The notes: generated by a model from the letters alone, not told the origin. A DNA stretch of 64,000 nucleotides from Gillisia sp. UBA3175 (GCA_002364325.1 DEXV01000006.1:526293-590292); one strand, 5' to 3'; counted from the stretch's first letter, positions 16,568-24,607 are shown. Made by a program: numbers and translations.

Positions 16568-17869
16568 TTATTTTTTTTCATTAAAGTCAATTTCGAAAAT
16601 GTGTTGTTTTTTATTATGCTCAAATCGGTAAGAAGGTACAAATCCATAATAATCGCAAATTTTCTTGACGATGGAAAGGCCTAAACCTGTTGAATCGGGC
16701 TTTTTACTTTCCTTATAGAATCGATCAAAAATATTTTCTGGATGATTTAATGCAGTGGTTCCATCATTAATAACTTGTAAAGAGCGCTCATATATTAACA
16801 CACTAATTGGAAGATTGTTCAAGTTGTGCTTCAGGGCATTGGTTAAAAGATTATTTAAAAGAACTGAAGCGAGTGTTCTATCCATAACTATCTTCAATTC
16901 GTGATTGTCATCTAGATTAATTGAAGTTTGTGTTATTTCTTTAAAATTATTAATAGATTGCGTTAGCATCTCGTTCACAAAAATTGTCTCATTTTCGGTA
17001 AACTGGTGGTTATCTATTTTGGCTAATAATATCAATCGATTGTTAAGTTGTTTAAGACGTTGGATATCACTTTGTAGTGAATTCAATTGCTCAAATTGGC
17101 CTTCATTTATATTTTCACCATTAATTAGCGTATCTATTTTAACCTGCATAATTGCGAGTGGAGTTCGCATTTCGTGAGAAACATCTTCTGTAAACTGCTT
17201 GAGATTGCGATAGTCCACTTGCACTTGATTGGTTAAAACCAACATCTCCTTATTAAGTTCATCAAATTCAATAATATTGGATTCACTAAGGTGTAAAGTT
17301 TGGTCAGATTTTAAAGAGAAACTTTTAAGTTTTTCCAAATTGACAAAAAAGGGTTTCCACAATTTTTCGTTTCGGGATTTATTAAGATAGAATAAGAAAA
17401 TAAAAGCAAAGAAAATTATTGTAGAAAAAGTCAAAACGATTGCAAATAAAATATCTTCAGACTCTATAACCATTGCTCTCACGGTTATTTTATACTCTTG
17501 CCCATTTATGTTTTTAGTCCCTGAAAGTTGTCTAAAAAGTTCTACTTCATCTTGGAGTGGGTCATAAATAAGTGTATCTACCAGAATATTCTTTTGTGCA
17601 ATGTTTGTTTTTTCTGCCATCATTATTGGAGGTATCCCCACAATCTGCGGATTACTTTCCAACAAACGTTCTACACGATCTTTATTTGAGTAAAGTTCCT
17701 CTTCAATTTCGTTAAGTAATAATGATCGAGTATAAATAAAAAGAGCTATTCCAGAGAGTATCATTATTAAGATACTTGTAACTAGAAAGGTCTTGGATAC
17801 CTTTCGAAGAAGTCTTGTTTTATTTTTGGTTGAATTATTAATCTGCAATGAATTTATAGCCGCTACCAT
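16568..17869 (-). CDS. Sensor histidine kinase of the envelope cluster
   Basis: A 433-residue membrane histidine kinase. TM1 is about 28-47, the periplasmic sensor 48-140 and TM2 141-162. The H-box is DVSHEMRTPLAIM (H232), the N-box is LLNNLLTNALKHN and the G-box is STGLGLSIVKK. The linker after TM2 is short and no clear HAMP is seen. The start codon overlaps the regulator's end by 32 nt, so the two are translationally coupled. A PmrB/CzcS-like role sensing metal or cationic peptide is inferred from the regulon. Confidence 0.88.
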   Translation of the reverse strand: MVAAINSLQINNSTKNKTRLLRKVSKTFLVTSILIMILSGIALFIYTRSLLLNEIEEELYSNKDRVERLLESNPQIVGIPPIMMAEKTNIAQKNILVDTLIYDPLQDEVELFRQLSGTKNINGQEYKITVRAMVIESEDILFAIVLTFSTIIFFAFIFLFYLNKSRNEKLWKPFFVNLEKLKSFSLKSDQTLHLSESNIIEFDELNKEMLVLTNQVQVDYRNLKQFTEDVSHEMRTPLAIMQVKIDTLINGENINEGQFEQLNSLQSDIQRLKQLNNRLILLAKIDNHQFTENETIFVNEMLTQSINNFKEITQTSINLDDNHELKIVMDRTLASVLLNNLLTNALKHNLNNLPISVLIYERSLQVINDGTTALNHPENIFDRFYKESKKPDSTGLGLSIVKKICDYYGFVPSYRFEHNKKQHIFEIDFNEKK

Positions 17870-18512
17870 AAGCCGTTTGAATATATTTCGCTCCCTCCTC
17901 TGTAAGTTTCTTTCTTAAATTGTTGATATGTACATATATAAAATCAAAATTATCAAGCAGATCGCTATCATCACCCCAAAGATGTTCTGCAATGATAGCT
18001 TTTGAAAGCACTCTGCCCTGATTGGTTATGAAGAATAAAAGTAGGTCATACTCCTTTCGCGTAAGTACAATAGGCTTATCATTGACATAAGTACTACGTG
18101 AAAAGGTGTCCATTCTTATCTCGTGAAAAGTTATTGAATCACTACCCCCAAACTGCCCTCGTCTTAAAACAGCTTTAATACGGGAATTGAGCTCTGCTAA
18201 ATGGAAGGGCTTTGTAATGTAATCATCTGCCCCTAGATCCAATCCCTCCAGTTTATTATCTAATGAACTATTGGCAGAAATAATTATAACTCCACATTTT
18301 TTATGTTGCTTTTTTAGATTTCTAAGTAAATCAAGTCCGCTGCCGGTAAGCAAATTGATGTCCAAAATCACAAGGTCATATTCATATAACTCTAATTTTT
18401 CAGAGGCCTCCTGATAGTCTGAAGCTGTTTCACATAAATTAGCATCATGACTTAAATAGGTCGCAATAGATTGTTGCAAGTCTTTTTCATCTTCGGCTAT
18501 CAGATATTTCAT
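17838..18512 (-). CDS. OmpR-family response regulator of the envelope cluster
   Basis: A response regulator of 224 residues when started at the ATG at 18512 (MKYLIAEDE). The ATG at 18530 would add six residues, but it lies upstream of the predicted transcription start. The receiver has EDE near the N-terminus, phospho-Asp51 in LVILDINLL, and a lysine in DDYITKPF. The C-terminal winged helix includes RKEYDLLLFF and YGSGYKFI. A TAACTTTG promoter at 18525 to 18518 and a box 22 nt before it suggest autoregulation. It likely binds the TCTAAAG-N4 direct repeats across this cluster. Confidence 0.9.
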   Translation of the reverse strand: MKYLIAEDEKDLQQSIATYLSHDANLCETASDYQEASEKLELYEYDLVILDINLLTGSGLDLLRNLKKQHKKCGVIIISANSSLDNKLEGLDLGADDYITKPFHLAELNSRIKAVLRRGQFGGSDSITFHEIRMDTFSRSTYVNDKPIVLTRKEYDLLLFFITNQGRVLSKAIIAEHLWGDDSDLLDNFDFIYVHINNLRKKLTEEGAKYIQTAYGSGYKFIAD

Positions 18513-18517
18513 ATTCA

Positions 18518-18565
18518 CAAAGTTATTCAATAAAAGTAAAGTGGGATTCTAAAGGAATTTTAAAT
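18518..18565 (-). promoter_or_regulatory. Promoter and 11-bp-period box of the two-component operon
   Basis: TCTAAAG-GAAT-TTTAAAT at 18548-18565, then 22 nt, then TAACTTTG (18525 to 18518), a full TAnnTTTG match. Transcription would begin close to the ATG at 18512, giving a leaderless or nearly leaderless message. Confidence 0.62.
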
Positions 18566-18788
18566 CTTAAAATAGGCTAAAATTCCTCTTTGGTATTTAT
18601 AAATAATATTGGCTTTTTAAATTCAAAAATTATCAAAAAGGATCCTGCAACATAATAGGGTAACTAATTTCTTATTTTTCGCTAGTAGATATTAAAATCA
18701 TCTGATAATATAACTAATGTCACTTTAAAATATTCCAAAAAACCAAGTAGTTGAATCTTTTTCTTATCATACAATGAAAATACCCCCA
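18566..18788. other. Intergenic gap before the mobile-element repeat
   Basis: Short AT-rich gap between the regulator promoter and repeat copy B. It probably contains the join between cargo and mobilization module. No gene or structure is recognised. Confidence 0.4.
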
Positions 18789-19184
18789 AATCTACCATAA
18801 CTTACCTTGCGCGAGGTTCCTATGCTGTTTTTATAGCGTACGGGAAGTTAAGCGTAAAATAAAAACAGCATAGGGCGCAACCTACTTTTGACGCAACAGT
18901 TACAGTAAAAAATGATGATTTTATTGGGGTTCCGAAGCCATTTACTGTAAAATTAGGATAATTTGCGTCAAGGGCAATTGTCATGACAATCCTATTATTT
19001 CTCCTCTAACCACAGTTTAAAATCACCTTCAACCTCCGGGTTTTTCGAGAAATACTCTTGATATTTTTCATTGCTAGTTTCCATAAGGATTTGATAGAGT
19101 TCAAACTTTTCGTTCTGTCTTTCATGCAAAGAATACCCAAAATAACCCAAGAGACTTAATGATATAATACCCAGTGAACAAATT
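18789..19184. repeat. Mobile-element repeat, copy B, with nested stem-loops
   Basis: Direct repeat of 6302-6697. It holds a perfect 16-bp inverted repeat, CCTATGCTGTTTTTAT at 18819-18834 with its complement at 18859-18874. Nested stems follow: TTGACGCAA (18888-18896 with 18963-18971) enclosing TTACAGTAAA (18900-18909 with 18941-18950). Then comes the palindrome ATTGTCATGACAAT (18977-18990) and the 3' end of the DUF6730-like gene. The inverted repeats survive in both copies. The function may be oriT, a recombination site or a transcript end. Confidence 0.82.
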
Positions 19185-19441
19185 AGAATAAGCAGATAAT
19201 TCGGAATTATTCGTGCGTGTTTTAACTTCTTTTCTATCTCCTTCAGAACTTCATCTTTCAACCTGTTCTCCTCTTCCTGTTTTTCCAAAAAGGCATTCAG
19301 GTTGTTATCCAAAGCCGCGGTGCTAATGGGAATGCTTAAAGTAGATAGTTGCTTTGAAAGCAGTTCAAGTTTTAAAATAGCAGTTTTAAAATCCGCCATC
19401 TCATCGGTCATCAGTTCCATAATTTCGTCTAGCTTCTTCAT
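18995..19441 (-). CDS. Mobilization-associated coiled-coil membrane protein (DUF6730-like)
   Basis: A 148-residue protein with an N-terminal coiled coil (about 1-75, rich in E/K/L), one membrane helix (YLLILICSLGIISLSLLGYF, near 83-102) and a charged C-terminal tail ending WLEEK. It follows the relaxase gene by 12 nt. It resembles the DUF6730 proteins that travel with Bacteroidetes mobilization operons (assignment from memory). The role is unknown; membrane docking of the relaxosome is one possibility. A 3' remnant of a second copy is at 6504-6697. Confidence 0.7.
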   Translation of the reverse strand: MKKLDEIMELMTDEMADFKTAILKLELLSKQLSTLSIPISTAALDNNLNAFLEKQEEENRLKDEVLKEIEKKLKHARIIPNYLLILICSLGIISLSLLGYFGYSLHERQNEKFELYQILMETSNEKYQEYFSKNPEVEGDFKLWLEEK

Positions 19442-19453
19442 CTTTTTAATTCT

Positions 19454-20320
19454 TTAAAATCCTATTCCCGCATCTAAACTTCTTTTAATTACTTGTTTCA
19501 CTAAGCCTTTGGCGATACTTGTTGCCATATTAGTACTGATTTGAACTGTCTTATCCATCAATTTTAAGCTGCTTGGCAGTTCGTTCATTCTTGTGTATGC
19601 TGAATTTTTAGTTATTTCTCCAATGAGTTTACCTCCAGTCATAGACCGGTAAACATCACTTCCTTTTAAGTTGATCCCATTATATTCAAATCGAAATCCT
19701 TGTAACTGATTGGACTTGTTGATGCTCGGGATCACTGTTATCTGTTGCGCTTTCATTTTATTGATATACTCATCCAATGATTTGGGTCTGGTTTGCAATA
19801 CCCTGTCATGAATCTGTTTTATCGCCAGTCGCTGTGGGTTTAATTCCTGTAATTTTTCTTGTTGCACTTCTCGAACTCTCGTAAGGCCGAGCTCTTTTGC
19901 TACATTGTCTGCAGCTAGCTGACTTCTTTTCCCAATAAAGCTGTCATTGTAAGCTTTTCCATCAAAACCAATTCGGTTGGTATAAATATGTACATGGGTA
20001 TGTTCTTTATCGCGATGTACAAATCCAATAGATTGGTTGTTTTGCAAATTCATCTCCTTTAAAAACCTTTTAGATATTTCTTCCAAGTCTTTTACGCTTA
20101 GATCTCTTCCATCTTCAATGGTGGGGCTAAGTATAAAACTGAGGGTGTTATTGATGCAACGCTCATTTTGAGACTGGATGATCTTAAATTCTTCAGTGAT
20201 CTCTTCTGGCGTATCTCCAGCCAAAAATTCCTTTAGTACAACTTCCGCATCCTTTTCTTGGTTCCATCCATACCCAATAGAGGCTCCTGTTCTTGCTATG
20301 GAATGTCCCTTGCCAATCAT
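19454..20320 (-). CDS. Relaxase/mobilization nuclease (MobA/VirD2-like)
   Basis: A 288-residue relaxase. The metal-binding triad is HTHVHIYTNRI (His107, His109 and His111), the hallmark of Relaxase-domain nucleases. The N-terminus MIGKGHSIARTG is typical of Bacteroidetes relaxases. It would nick oriT and lead the strand into a recipient when a conjugative helper is present. It is short, with no C-terminal helicase or primase domain. Its ATG overlaps the MobC stop by 4 nt. No conjugative transfer genes are in the window, so the element appears mobilizable only. Confidence 0.9.
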   Translation of the reverse strand: MIGKGHSIARTGASIGYGWNQEKDAEVVLKEFLAGDTPEEITEEFKIIQSQNERCINNTLSFILSPTIEDGRDLSVKDLEEISKRFLKEMNLQNNQSIGFVHRDKEHTHVHIYTNRIGFDGKAYNDSFIGKRSQLAADNVAKELGLTRVREVQQEKLQELNPQRLAIKQIHDRVLQTRPKSLDEYINKMKAQQITVIPSINKSNQLQGFRFEYNGINLKGSDVYRSMTGGKLIGEITKNSAYTRMNELPSSLKLMDKTVQISTNMATSIAKGLVKQVIKRSLDAGIGF

Positions 20321-20613
20321 TTCTTGAAATTTTTTAAATGGGATCTGATTTCTTCTGCTAAGTCCTCTACTTCTTTGGCAAGTTTTGGATTGCTCCTCTT
20401 AAACATATTGCTGATACGACTGAAGTTGTTTTTGTATTGAACCAAGAGTTGATAACATTCTAATTGCTCTGAGGTAATGCGTTCTACCATATTTATTTTG
20501 AATGCCGTAGAACGCAGGTATTCAGAAAGGGAAATTCCAGCCCTAGCCGCTCTTTTTTTGAGTAGCTTTTTCTCGTATATCGAGCAGCGTATCTGGATGT
20601 ATTCTCGTTTCAT
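20317..20613 (-). CDS. MobC-like relaxosome accessory protein
   Basis: A ribbon-helix-helix MobC protein of 98 residues when started at the ATG at 20613 (MKREYIQIRCS), which matches the family N-terminus and has an A/G-rich stretch just upstream. A start at 20694 would add 27 residues translated through an inverted repeat and is less likely. The C-terminal half is helical (YQLLVQYKNNFSRISNMFKR, then KEVEDLAEEIR). MobC proteins bind oriT and assist the relaxase. The gene is directly coupled to the relaxase. Confidence 0.82.
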   Translation of the reverse strand: MKREYIQIRCSIYEKKLLKKRAARAGISLSEYLRSTAFKINMVERITSEQLECYQLLVQYKNNFSRISNMFKRSNPKLAKEVEDLAEEIRSHLKNFKK

Positions 20614-20644
20614 CTTTTCTTTTAAAATCTTTGCAACCTCCGGG

Positions 20645-20687
20645 AGCAAAGCAAGATTGTCATGACAATGACACATCTTGCTTTGCT
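20645..20687. repeat. Inverted repeat with ATTGTCATGACAAT palindrome upstream of mobC (candidate oriT/operator)
   Basis: AGCAAAGCAAGAT (20645-20657) pairs perfectly with ATCTTGCTTTGCT (20675-20687). The 14-bp palindrome ATTGTCATGACAAT at 20656-20669 overlaps the left arm by two bases. The same 14-mer ends the mobilization operon in both repeat copies (6488-6501, 18977-18990). The position ahead of mobC-relaxase fits a nick region or a MobC autoregulatory site. Confidence 0.6.
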
Positions 20688-20728
20688 TCTCCAAATGAAA
20701 TTCTCCCTTTGGGCGTTCACCGGAGTTT

Positions 20729-21607
20729 TTAAATTTTGTTAGACAATTCTTTTTCTTTTCTAATTGAAATCAGTTGCTCATTTAGATCCTTATAACCTAT
20801 GTAGCATTCGCTTTTATCTTTCACATTGGAATATCTATCGGTTAGTTCTTTAGAATGCATTCTTCCAGATTCATCCTGATCCAAGTACAAATCAACTTCC
20901 TTATAATTTTCAAACAATTCCGACATTGGTTCTAAAAAGGAGAGCGAGTTTAGAACAATCACATCGGAGTTTTTTAGTGCCTCTGGAAATAACTCAGCCA
21001 TGGATAACAAATCAAACATGCCCTCCATAATTATCAAACGGTCTGCATTGTTTTTTAAATAAGTATAACTCTTTGGGGAACTGGAGATCTTAAAATATTT
21101 ATTGCGAAGTTCCCAACCGCCTTCCTTATTTTGAAGACCGATGGAGAAATAGGATTTTCCCCTAATACAATAGGTAACTTCCTTACAGTATCGTTTTGCT
21201 GCTTGTATCGAAATCATTCTAGCATCCAAATATTGTTTCAACGCCTGATGTTGGATGGGTTTTACATCTAAAATTTCTATTTCTGAACTTGTTGGCTTTT
21301 TTAAAATGGGCTGTTGAAAAAAAAAGAAGTCTTTTTCTTTATTTAGAAGTTCCAATGCTTGTTTAACCGAACACTTTTTAATGGCCACGATTAAATCCAG
21401 CCCGTTTCCTCCCCTTCCTGTTCCATGGTCATACCATTTGTTCAATACTAAAGAAACCTTGAAAGAGGCCTGCGTTTCTGACCGAAGGGGACTCAGAAAC
21501 CAGGCTTCTTTCTCCGTTGTCCTGGTTGGAAAGTGCCCGAAGCTAGCCAGCGTTTTTACGATGGAAAGATTTTGGGCTCTTTCACATGTTATTATTTTTG
21601 AACTCAT
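20729..21607 (-). CDS. Toprim-domain primase-like protein
   Basis: A 292-residue replication protein of mobile elements. The N-terminal part (about 1-95) has the TWYDHGTGRGGNGLDL-type region of CHC2-like primase proteins (here KWYDHGTGRGGNGLDL) but few cysteines. The toprim domain (about 190-275) shows LIIMEGMFDLLS and VDLYLDQDESGR, the acidic E and DxD positions. It probably makes primers at the element origin. It lies between mobC and an iteron-like array and in the same direction as the helicase gene. Confidence 0.82.
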   Translation of the reverse strand: MSSKIITCERAQNLSIVKTLASFGHFPTRTTEKEAWFLSPLRSETQASFKVSLVLNKWYDHGTGRGGNGLDLIVAIKKCSVKQALELLNKEKDFFFFQQPILKKPTSSEIEILDVKPIQHQALKQYLDARMISIQAAKRYCKEVTYCIRGKSYFSIGLQNKEGGWELRNKYFKISSSPKSYTYLKNNADRLIIMEGMFDLLSMAELFPEALKNSDVIVLNSLSFLEPMSELFENYKEVDLYLDQDESGRMHSKELTDRYSNVKDKSECYIGYKDLNEQLISIRKEKELSNKI

Positions 21608-21701
21608 AATCTCTTATTTTACTATTTATATTTTTTCTTTCAGCAGCATTTTTTTGGGTGGAATTGTGCTTATCTGTTAGCTTCCTTATTCTTTAATTAT
21701 T

Positions 21702-21918
21702 TGTCATCATTTTATTTTTGATGACACTTTGATGACAGTTTGATGACAGCCGTATCTCTTACTATCACTGGTCTTAGAGTATTCTGTCATCAAATCATCA
21801 AAAAAAGAAAGAATTTAAAAGTGTTTACTCCAAAAACAGCTTTGATTTTGATGAAATGATGACAGCGCCCCGAACCCCCTCTAAAATAAAGTGTTTCCGT
21901 GTCATCATTTTGTCATCA
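21702..21918. repeat. TGATGACA iteron-like array (candidate replication origin)
   Basis: TGATGACA occurs at 21719, 21730, 21741 and 21857; its complement TGTCATCA at 21702, 21785, 21900 and 21911. The first three direct copies and the last two inverted copies are spaced exactly 11 bp, placing them on one face of the helix. The intervening DNA is AT-rich. The array fills the gap between the toprim and helicase genes, so an initiator-binding origin is a reasonable reading. Confidence 0.65.
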
Positions 21919-21948
21919 AATCATCATTTTCATTTTTATTTCTTGAAG

Positions 21949-23157
21949 TTAATCTGAGTTTTGATCTTCAAAATGCTCCAAGAGGAAATTTTTATTTATA
22001 GTGAAATAGCGTCCTTTGCCATCGGAAAGATTGGTGCTGCCATCTCCCCAGAGCGTGAACTTTTGGTAGCGGTTCGAGTTCGGACTACTTTCAAGCTTCC
22101 AGTCCTTCTTTAGGATTTTCCGGATCTGTGTTAAATCCGTTCTCAATCTTGTTTTGCTCAAGGCGTTTAAAACATCCAAGGGACAACACTTGATTTCTTC
22201 GAGATCGTGATTTTCCATCACCATCAGTAATATGCTTGCCAGTTCTTTCTCTACCCTGTTTCGGTTATTCTGCACCAACTTGAACAGGGCGGGAGTCTCG
22301 ATTTGTTTAGAGGTAAACCACATCCTAGTTTGATGGGGACTATTTAGCTTTCGATTTTGAAGAAAATACAAAAATGCAGGGATCTCCTTTTCCAAGGTTT
22401 CCAAGAAACCAGTGTGCTCTTTTTTAACGGAGGGAACTTTCAATACCCAGAACCGGGTTTCATGATGATCTATTTTTATAAAGTTCTCTTCGTTGTTACT
22501 GCAAAGGATGAACTTTCCAAAGAATTCTACTTCCCGCTTATCTACACCCTTTTTTTCAAGCTTATTATAATTAGTGGTGCTTAAGTACTTGATCCGCTCG
22601 GTGAGTTCTTCTTTGTTGAACAAAACTTCATCGATACAGATCAGCAATTTATTCGCCCAATCGGCATTGAACTGGCTGCTGAAACTATCATTGGTGAGAT
22701 ACGTCAAGTTGTTTTCAAAAATTTGCCTGAGCCATTTCAGAAAAGTGCTTTTTCCAGTAGAGCGTTCTCGGGAGACCAGACAAAGAATGGGAAGTATCTG
22801 GATGGGTTTGGTATATAAGAGTTGGAGATAATCCAGTCCCAATTCAAAGTGCTCCCCAAAAATATGTTTTACAAACTCTAAAGATTTAATACAAGATCCT
22901 TCTAGTATATGATGGCTTAGCGGAGAATAGGTGTTGTAAAAGTTGTTATAGGTGGATTGAAAATTAAGATGATCCGGAATACAGGTAAAGCCATCGAATT
23001 TCGGAATACTAGCCAGAAATGTTTTTCCGTGGTCTTGCCGAATGGTTTCAATATTCCAGGAAACCAGTATTTCATTTACTTGTCCGGCAATGGTGGGTGC
23101 TTCAACTATTTTGTAATAACTGACTCCCACCCGTATATATGAATTTTCCGTTTGCAT
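21949..23157 (-). CDS. Superfamily 3-like helicase/Rep protein (DUF5906-like)
   Basis: A 402-residue replication helicase. The Walker A motif is SRERSTGKST (129-138), Walker B is KLLICIDE (170-177), and a sensor-like segment KFILCSNNEENF follows. The C-terminal ~110 residues resemble a DNA-binding or winged-helix region. Such proteins (DUF5906/primase-helicase types) start replication of plasmids and integrated elements in Bacteroidetes. It is first in the minus-strand operon order, and the iterons lie just downstream of it. Confidence 0.83.
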   Translation of the reverse strand: MQTENSYIRVGVSYYKIVEAPTIAGQVNEILVSWNIETIRQDHGKTFLASIPKFDGFTCIPDHLNFQSTYNNFYNTYSPLSHHILEGSCIKSLEFVKHIFGEHFELGLDYLQLLYTKPIQILPILCLVSRERSTGKSTFLKWLRQIFENNLTYLTNDSFSSQFNADWANKLLICIDEVLFNKEELTERIKYLSTTNYNKLEKKGVDKREVEFFGKFILCSNNEENFIKIDHHETRFWVLKVPSVKKEHTGFLETLEKEIPAFLYFLQNRKLNSPHQTRMWFTSKQIETPALFKLVQNNRNRVEKELASILLMVMENHDLEEIKCCPLDVLNALSKTRLRTDLTQIRKILKKDWKLESSPNSNRYQKFTLWGDGSTNLSDGKGRYFTINKNFLLEHFEDQNSD

Positions 23158-23649
23158 CTAATTCTGGGATGTTATCAGTTCAAAACGCTTCCTTCAAATC
23201 AAATTGACATTACAACAAAAAGTAAAATGGTACTGACAGAACATCAATTAAAGATACATAAAAAGAGAATTAATTGAATATAATTCAATAAAATTGCGTT
23301 TTAATAAGAATAGTGTTATTTAATATTAAACGGGTACAAATTTTATTTAATATTGTATAGAATAATATCAAATGAGTTAATTTGAATTATTGGGGTTTTT
23401 GACAAAATTTTGTAAAAGAGAAAGAAAGAGCAGATAGTGGAATTTATCAAGAAAATCACCCAAATATTTTTTTAGCATTAAAATTAGATCGGTTTAAAAA
23501 TTCAGGAAATCTGCGTTTAAAAATAAAGTTGGTGCTATCAGTTCGGAAATAGAGATCATATTTTTTTGGGAATATGAATGTTTAATAGAGGATGTGATTA
23601 ATTGATCACATTTCCTATCAAAACTAATAAGACATTAAAAATGAAGAAA
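23158..23649. other. AT-rich element end, no integrase gene
   Basis: About 490 bp between the helicase start and the direct repeat near tRNA-Leu. It should contain the helicase promoter and the element terminus. I see no reading frame of useful size; an integrase is missing here. Confidence 0.5.
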
Positions 23650-23669
23650 TGTTGTACCTATGTTGTACC
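23650..23669 (-). repeat. 9-bp direct repeat beyond tRNA-Leu
   Basis: On the tRNA strand GGTACAACA-TA-GGTACAACA: two perfect 9-bp copies with a 2-bp spacer, just past the tRNA terminator. This mirrors the 9+2+9 repeat at 6784-6803 in layout but not in sequence. A candidate integrase arm site. Confidence 0.55.
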
Positions 23670-23676
23670 AAGTCAT

Positions 23677-23710
23677 AAAAAAAAAGCTCCAACATTTCTG
23701 CTGAAGCCTT
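23677..23710 (-). terminator. Terminator of tRNA-Leu
   Basis: On the minus strand AAGGCTTCAGCA and TGTTGGAGCTTT pair around a GAAA loop (with some G/T pairs), followed by a run of nine T. Confidence 0.75.
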
Positions 23711-23713
23711 TAG

Positions 23714-23795
23714 TACTCGAGATGGGAATCGAACCCATACATCCGAAAATACTGGATTTTGAATCCAGCGCGTCTACCAATTCCGCCACTCGAGC
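23714..23795 (-). tRNA. tRNA-Leu (anticodon CAA)
   Basis: An 82-nt cloverleaf. The acceptor GCTCGAG pairs with CTCGAGT (one G/U at the end), the D-arm includes GGAATTGGTAGAC, and the anticodon stem CTGGA/TCCAG encloses TTCAAAA (anticodon CAA). There is a long class II variable arm, and the T-arm is ATGGG-TTCGATT-CCCAT. CCA is not encoded. Its 3' end faces the mobile module, as expected for an integration target. The 3' sequence does not match the fragment at 6716-6743, so the two borders belong to different tRNAs. Confidence 0.95.
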
Positions 23796-23885
23796 TAGTG
23801 GACGGCAAAACTATAAAAAAATAATCATCTTCAACATAAAATCGGAAAATATAATTGGAATAAATTTCTATTAAATGATATGTCA

Positions 23886-23909
23886 AAAATGGGGGAAATC
23901 CCCCATTTT
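23886..23909. terminator. Bidirectional hairpin terminator
   Basis: AAAATGGGGGA and TCCCCCATTTT form an 11-bp stem with a 2-nt loop. A and T tracts flank it on both sides. It separates the accessory region from the chromosome genes to the right. Confidence 0.6.
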
Positions 23910-23970
23910 ATTCCTGTTCGTATCTGTTGAATTTTTATTTTATATCTGCCCTATCCAAAAAATCCTAAAT

Positions 23971-24054
23971 ATGAGAGATGATAGCTTAGTTAAGATTGCA
24001 GAATTTTTATTTTTAATTAGCAGTATAGCCGTGGTAATATTTATCATTCTGTGA
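23971..24054 (+). CDS. Possible 27-residue membrane peptide
   Basis: ATG at 23971 opens MRDDSLVKIAEF followed by a hydrophobic stretch (FLFLISSIAVVIFIIL) to a TGA. It has a polar head and a single membrane span, like many small membrane proteins. There is no homology support and AT-rich DNA easily gives such frames. Confidence 0.22.
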   Translation: MRDDSLVKIAEFLFLISSIAVVIFIIL

Positions 24055-24423
24055 GTAACCGGGTAGTAATTATAAAATATTATATAGCCAAATTTAGGAG
24101 AGGATACTATTATGATAGATTAACCCAACTAAAATCTCTTCTTCTCAAAGAATTTGATCATATGCCAAAACCATCTGTTTTCTTAAAAAACCAATAATTG
24201 GAATTGCAGTTCCTTCTTCTAAACTTTATCTTTAATGCCTTTTGTTTATTCAATCCTTTAAAAGAGTATCTAAAATATGATAGGAAATAGATTTTCTAAA
24301 ATTACCGAATCAGTTTTTATTGATTGGTATATAATTCTAAAAGGATCCTATTTGGCATAGAATAATATATTTTAGAACCTTATATTAGTAAATCGTCGAT
24401 CCAATTTTATCAAAACTTAAACA

Positions 24424-24520
24424 TAAAAAAGTGCCGGGTATTTTCTGGGATCTCACTTCCCTACAAGTTTGATTCCTTTCCATAACCGACACTGTGCTAT
24501 TATTTTAATAAAATAGATCT
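24424..24520 (-). ncRNA. Candidate small RNA with its own promoter and terminator-like end
   Basis: On the minus strand TAAATTTG (24533 to 24526) fits the -7 box. About 30 nt later begins a structured segment in which AGTGTCGG (24493 to 24486) pairs with CCGGCACT (24437 to 24430, one mismatch). It encloses a GGGA/TCCC hairpin and ends in a run of T at about 24424. It overlaps no gene and lies antisense to the leader of the acetyltransferase gene. It matches no RNA family I know. Confidence 0.3.
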
Positions 24521-24607
24521 CTATTCAAATTTAAGATGTTTATAGCAAGGTTGATTACGGGAATCCGTAAATTGAAATATCTGTATAAAACTCTTACCAC
24601 AACTATC

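Noticed and set aside
20613..20694. 27-residue N-terminal extension of MobC
   Set aside because: It translates through the inverted repeat and palindrome; MobC homologues begin near MKREY, and a suitable start context is at 20613.
21702..21918. CRISPR array
   Set aside because: The repeats are only 8 bp, occur in both orientations and have no uniform spacers. No cas genes are present.
23602..23874. A 90-residue plus-strand frame across tRNA-Leu
   Set aside because: It is antisense translation of the tRNA gene and its terminator.
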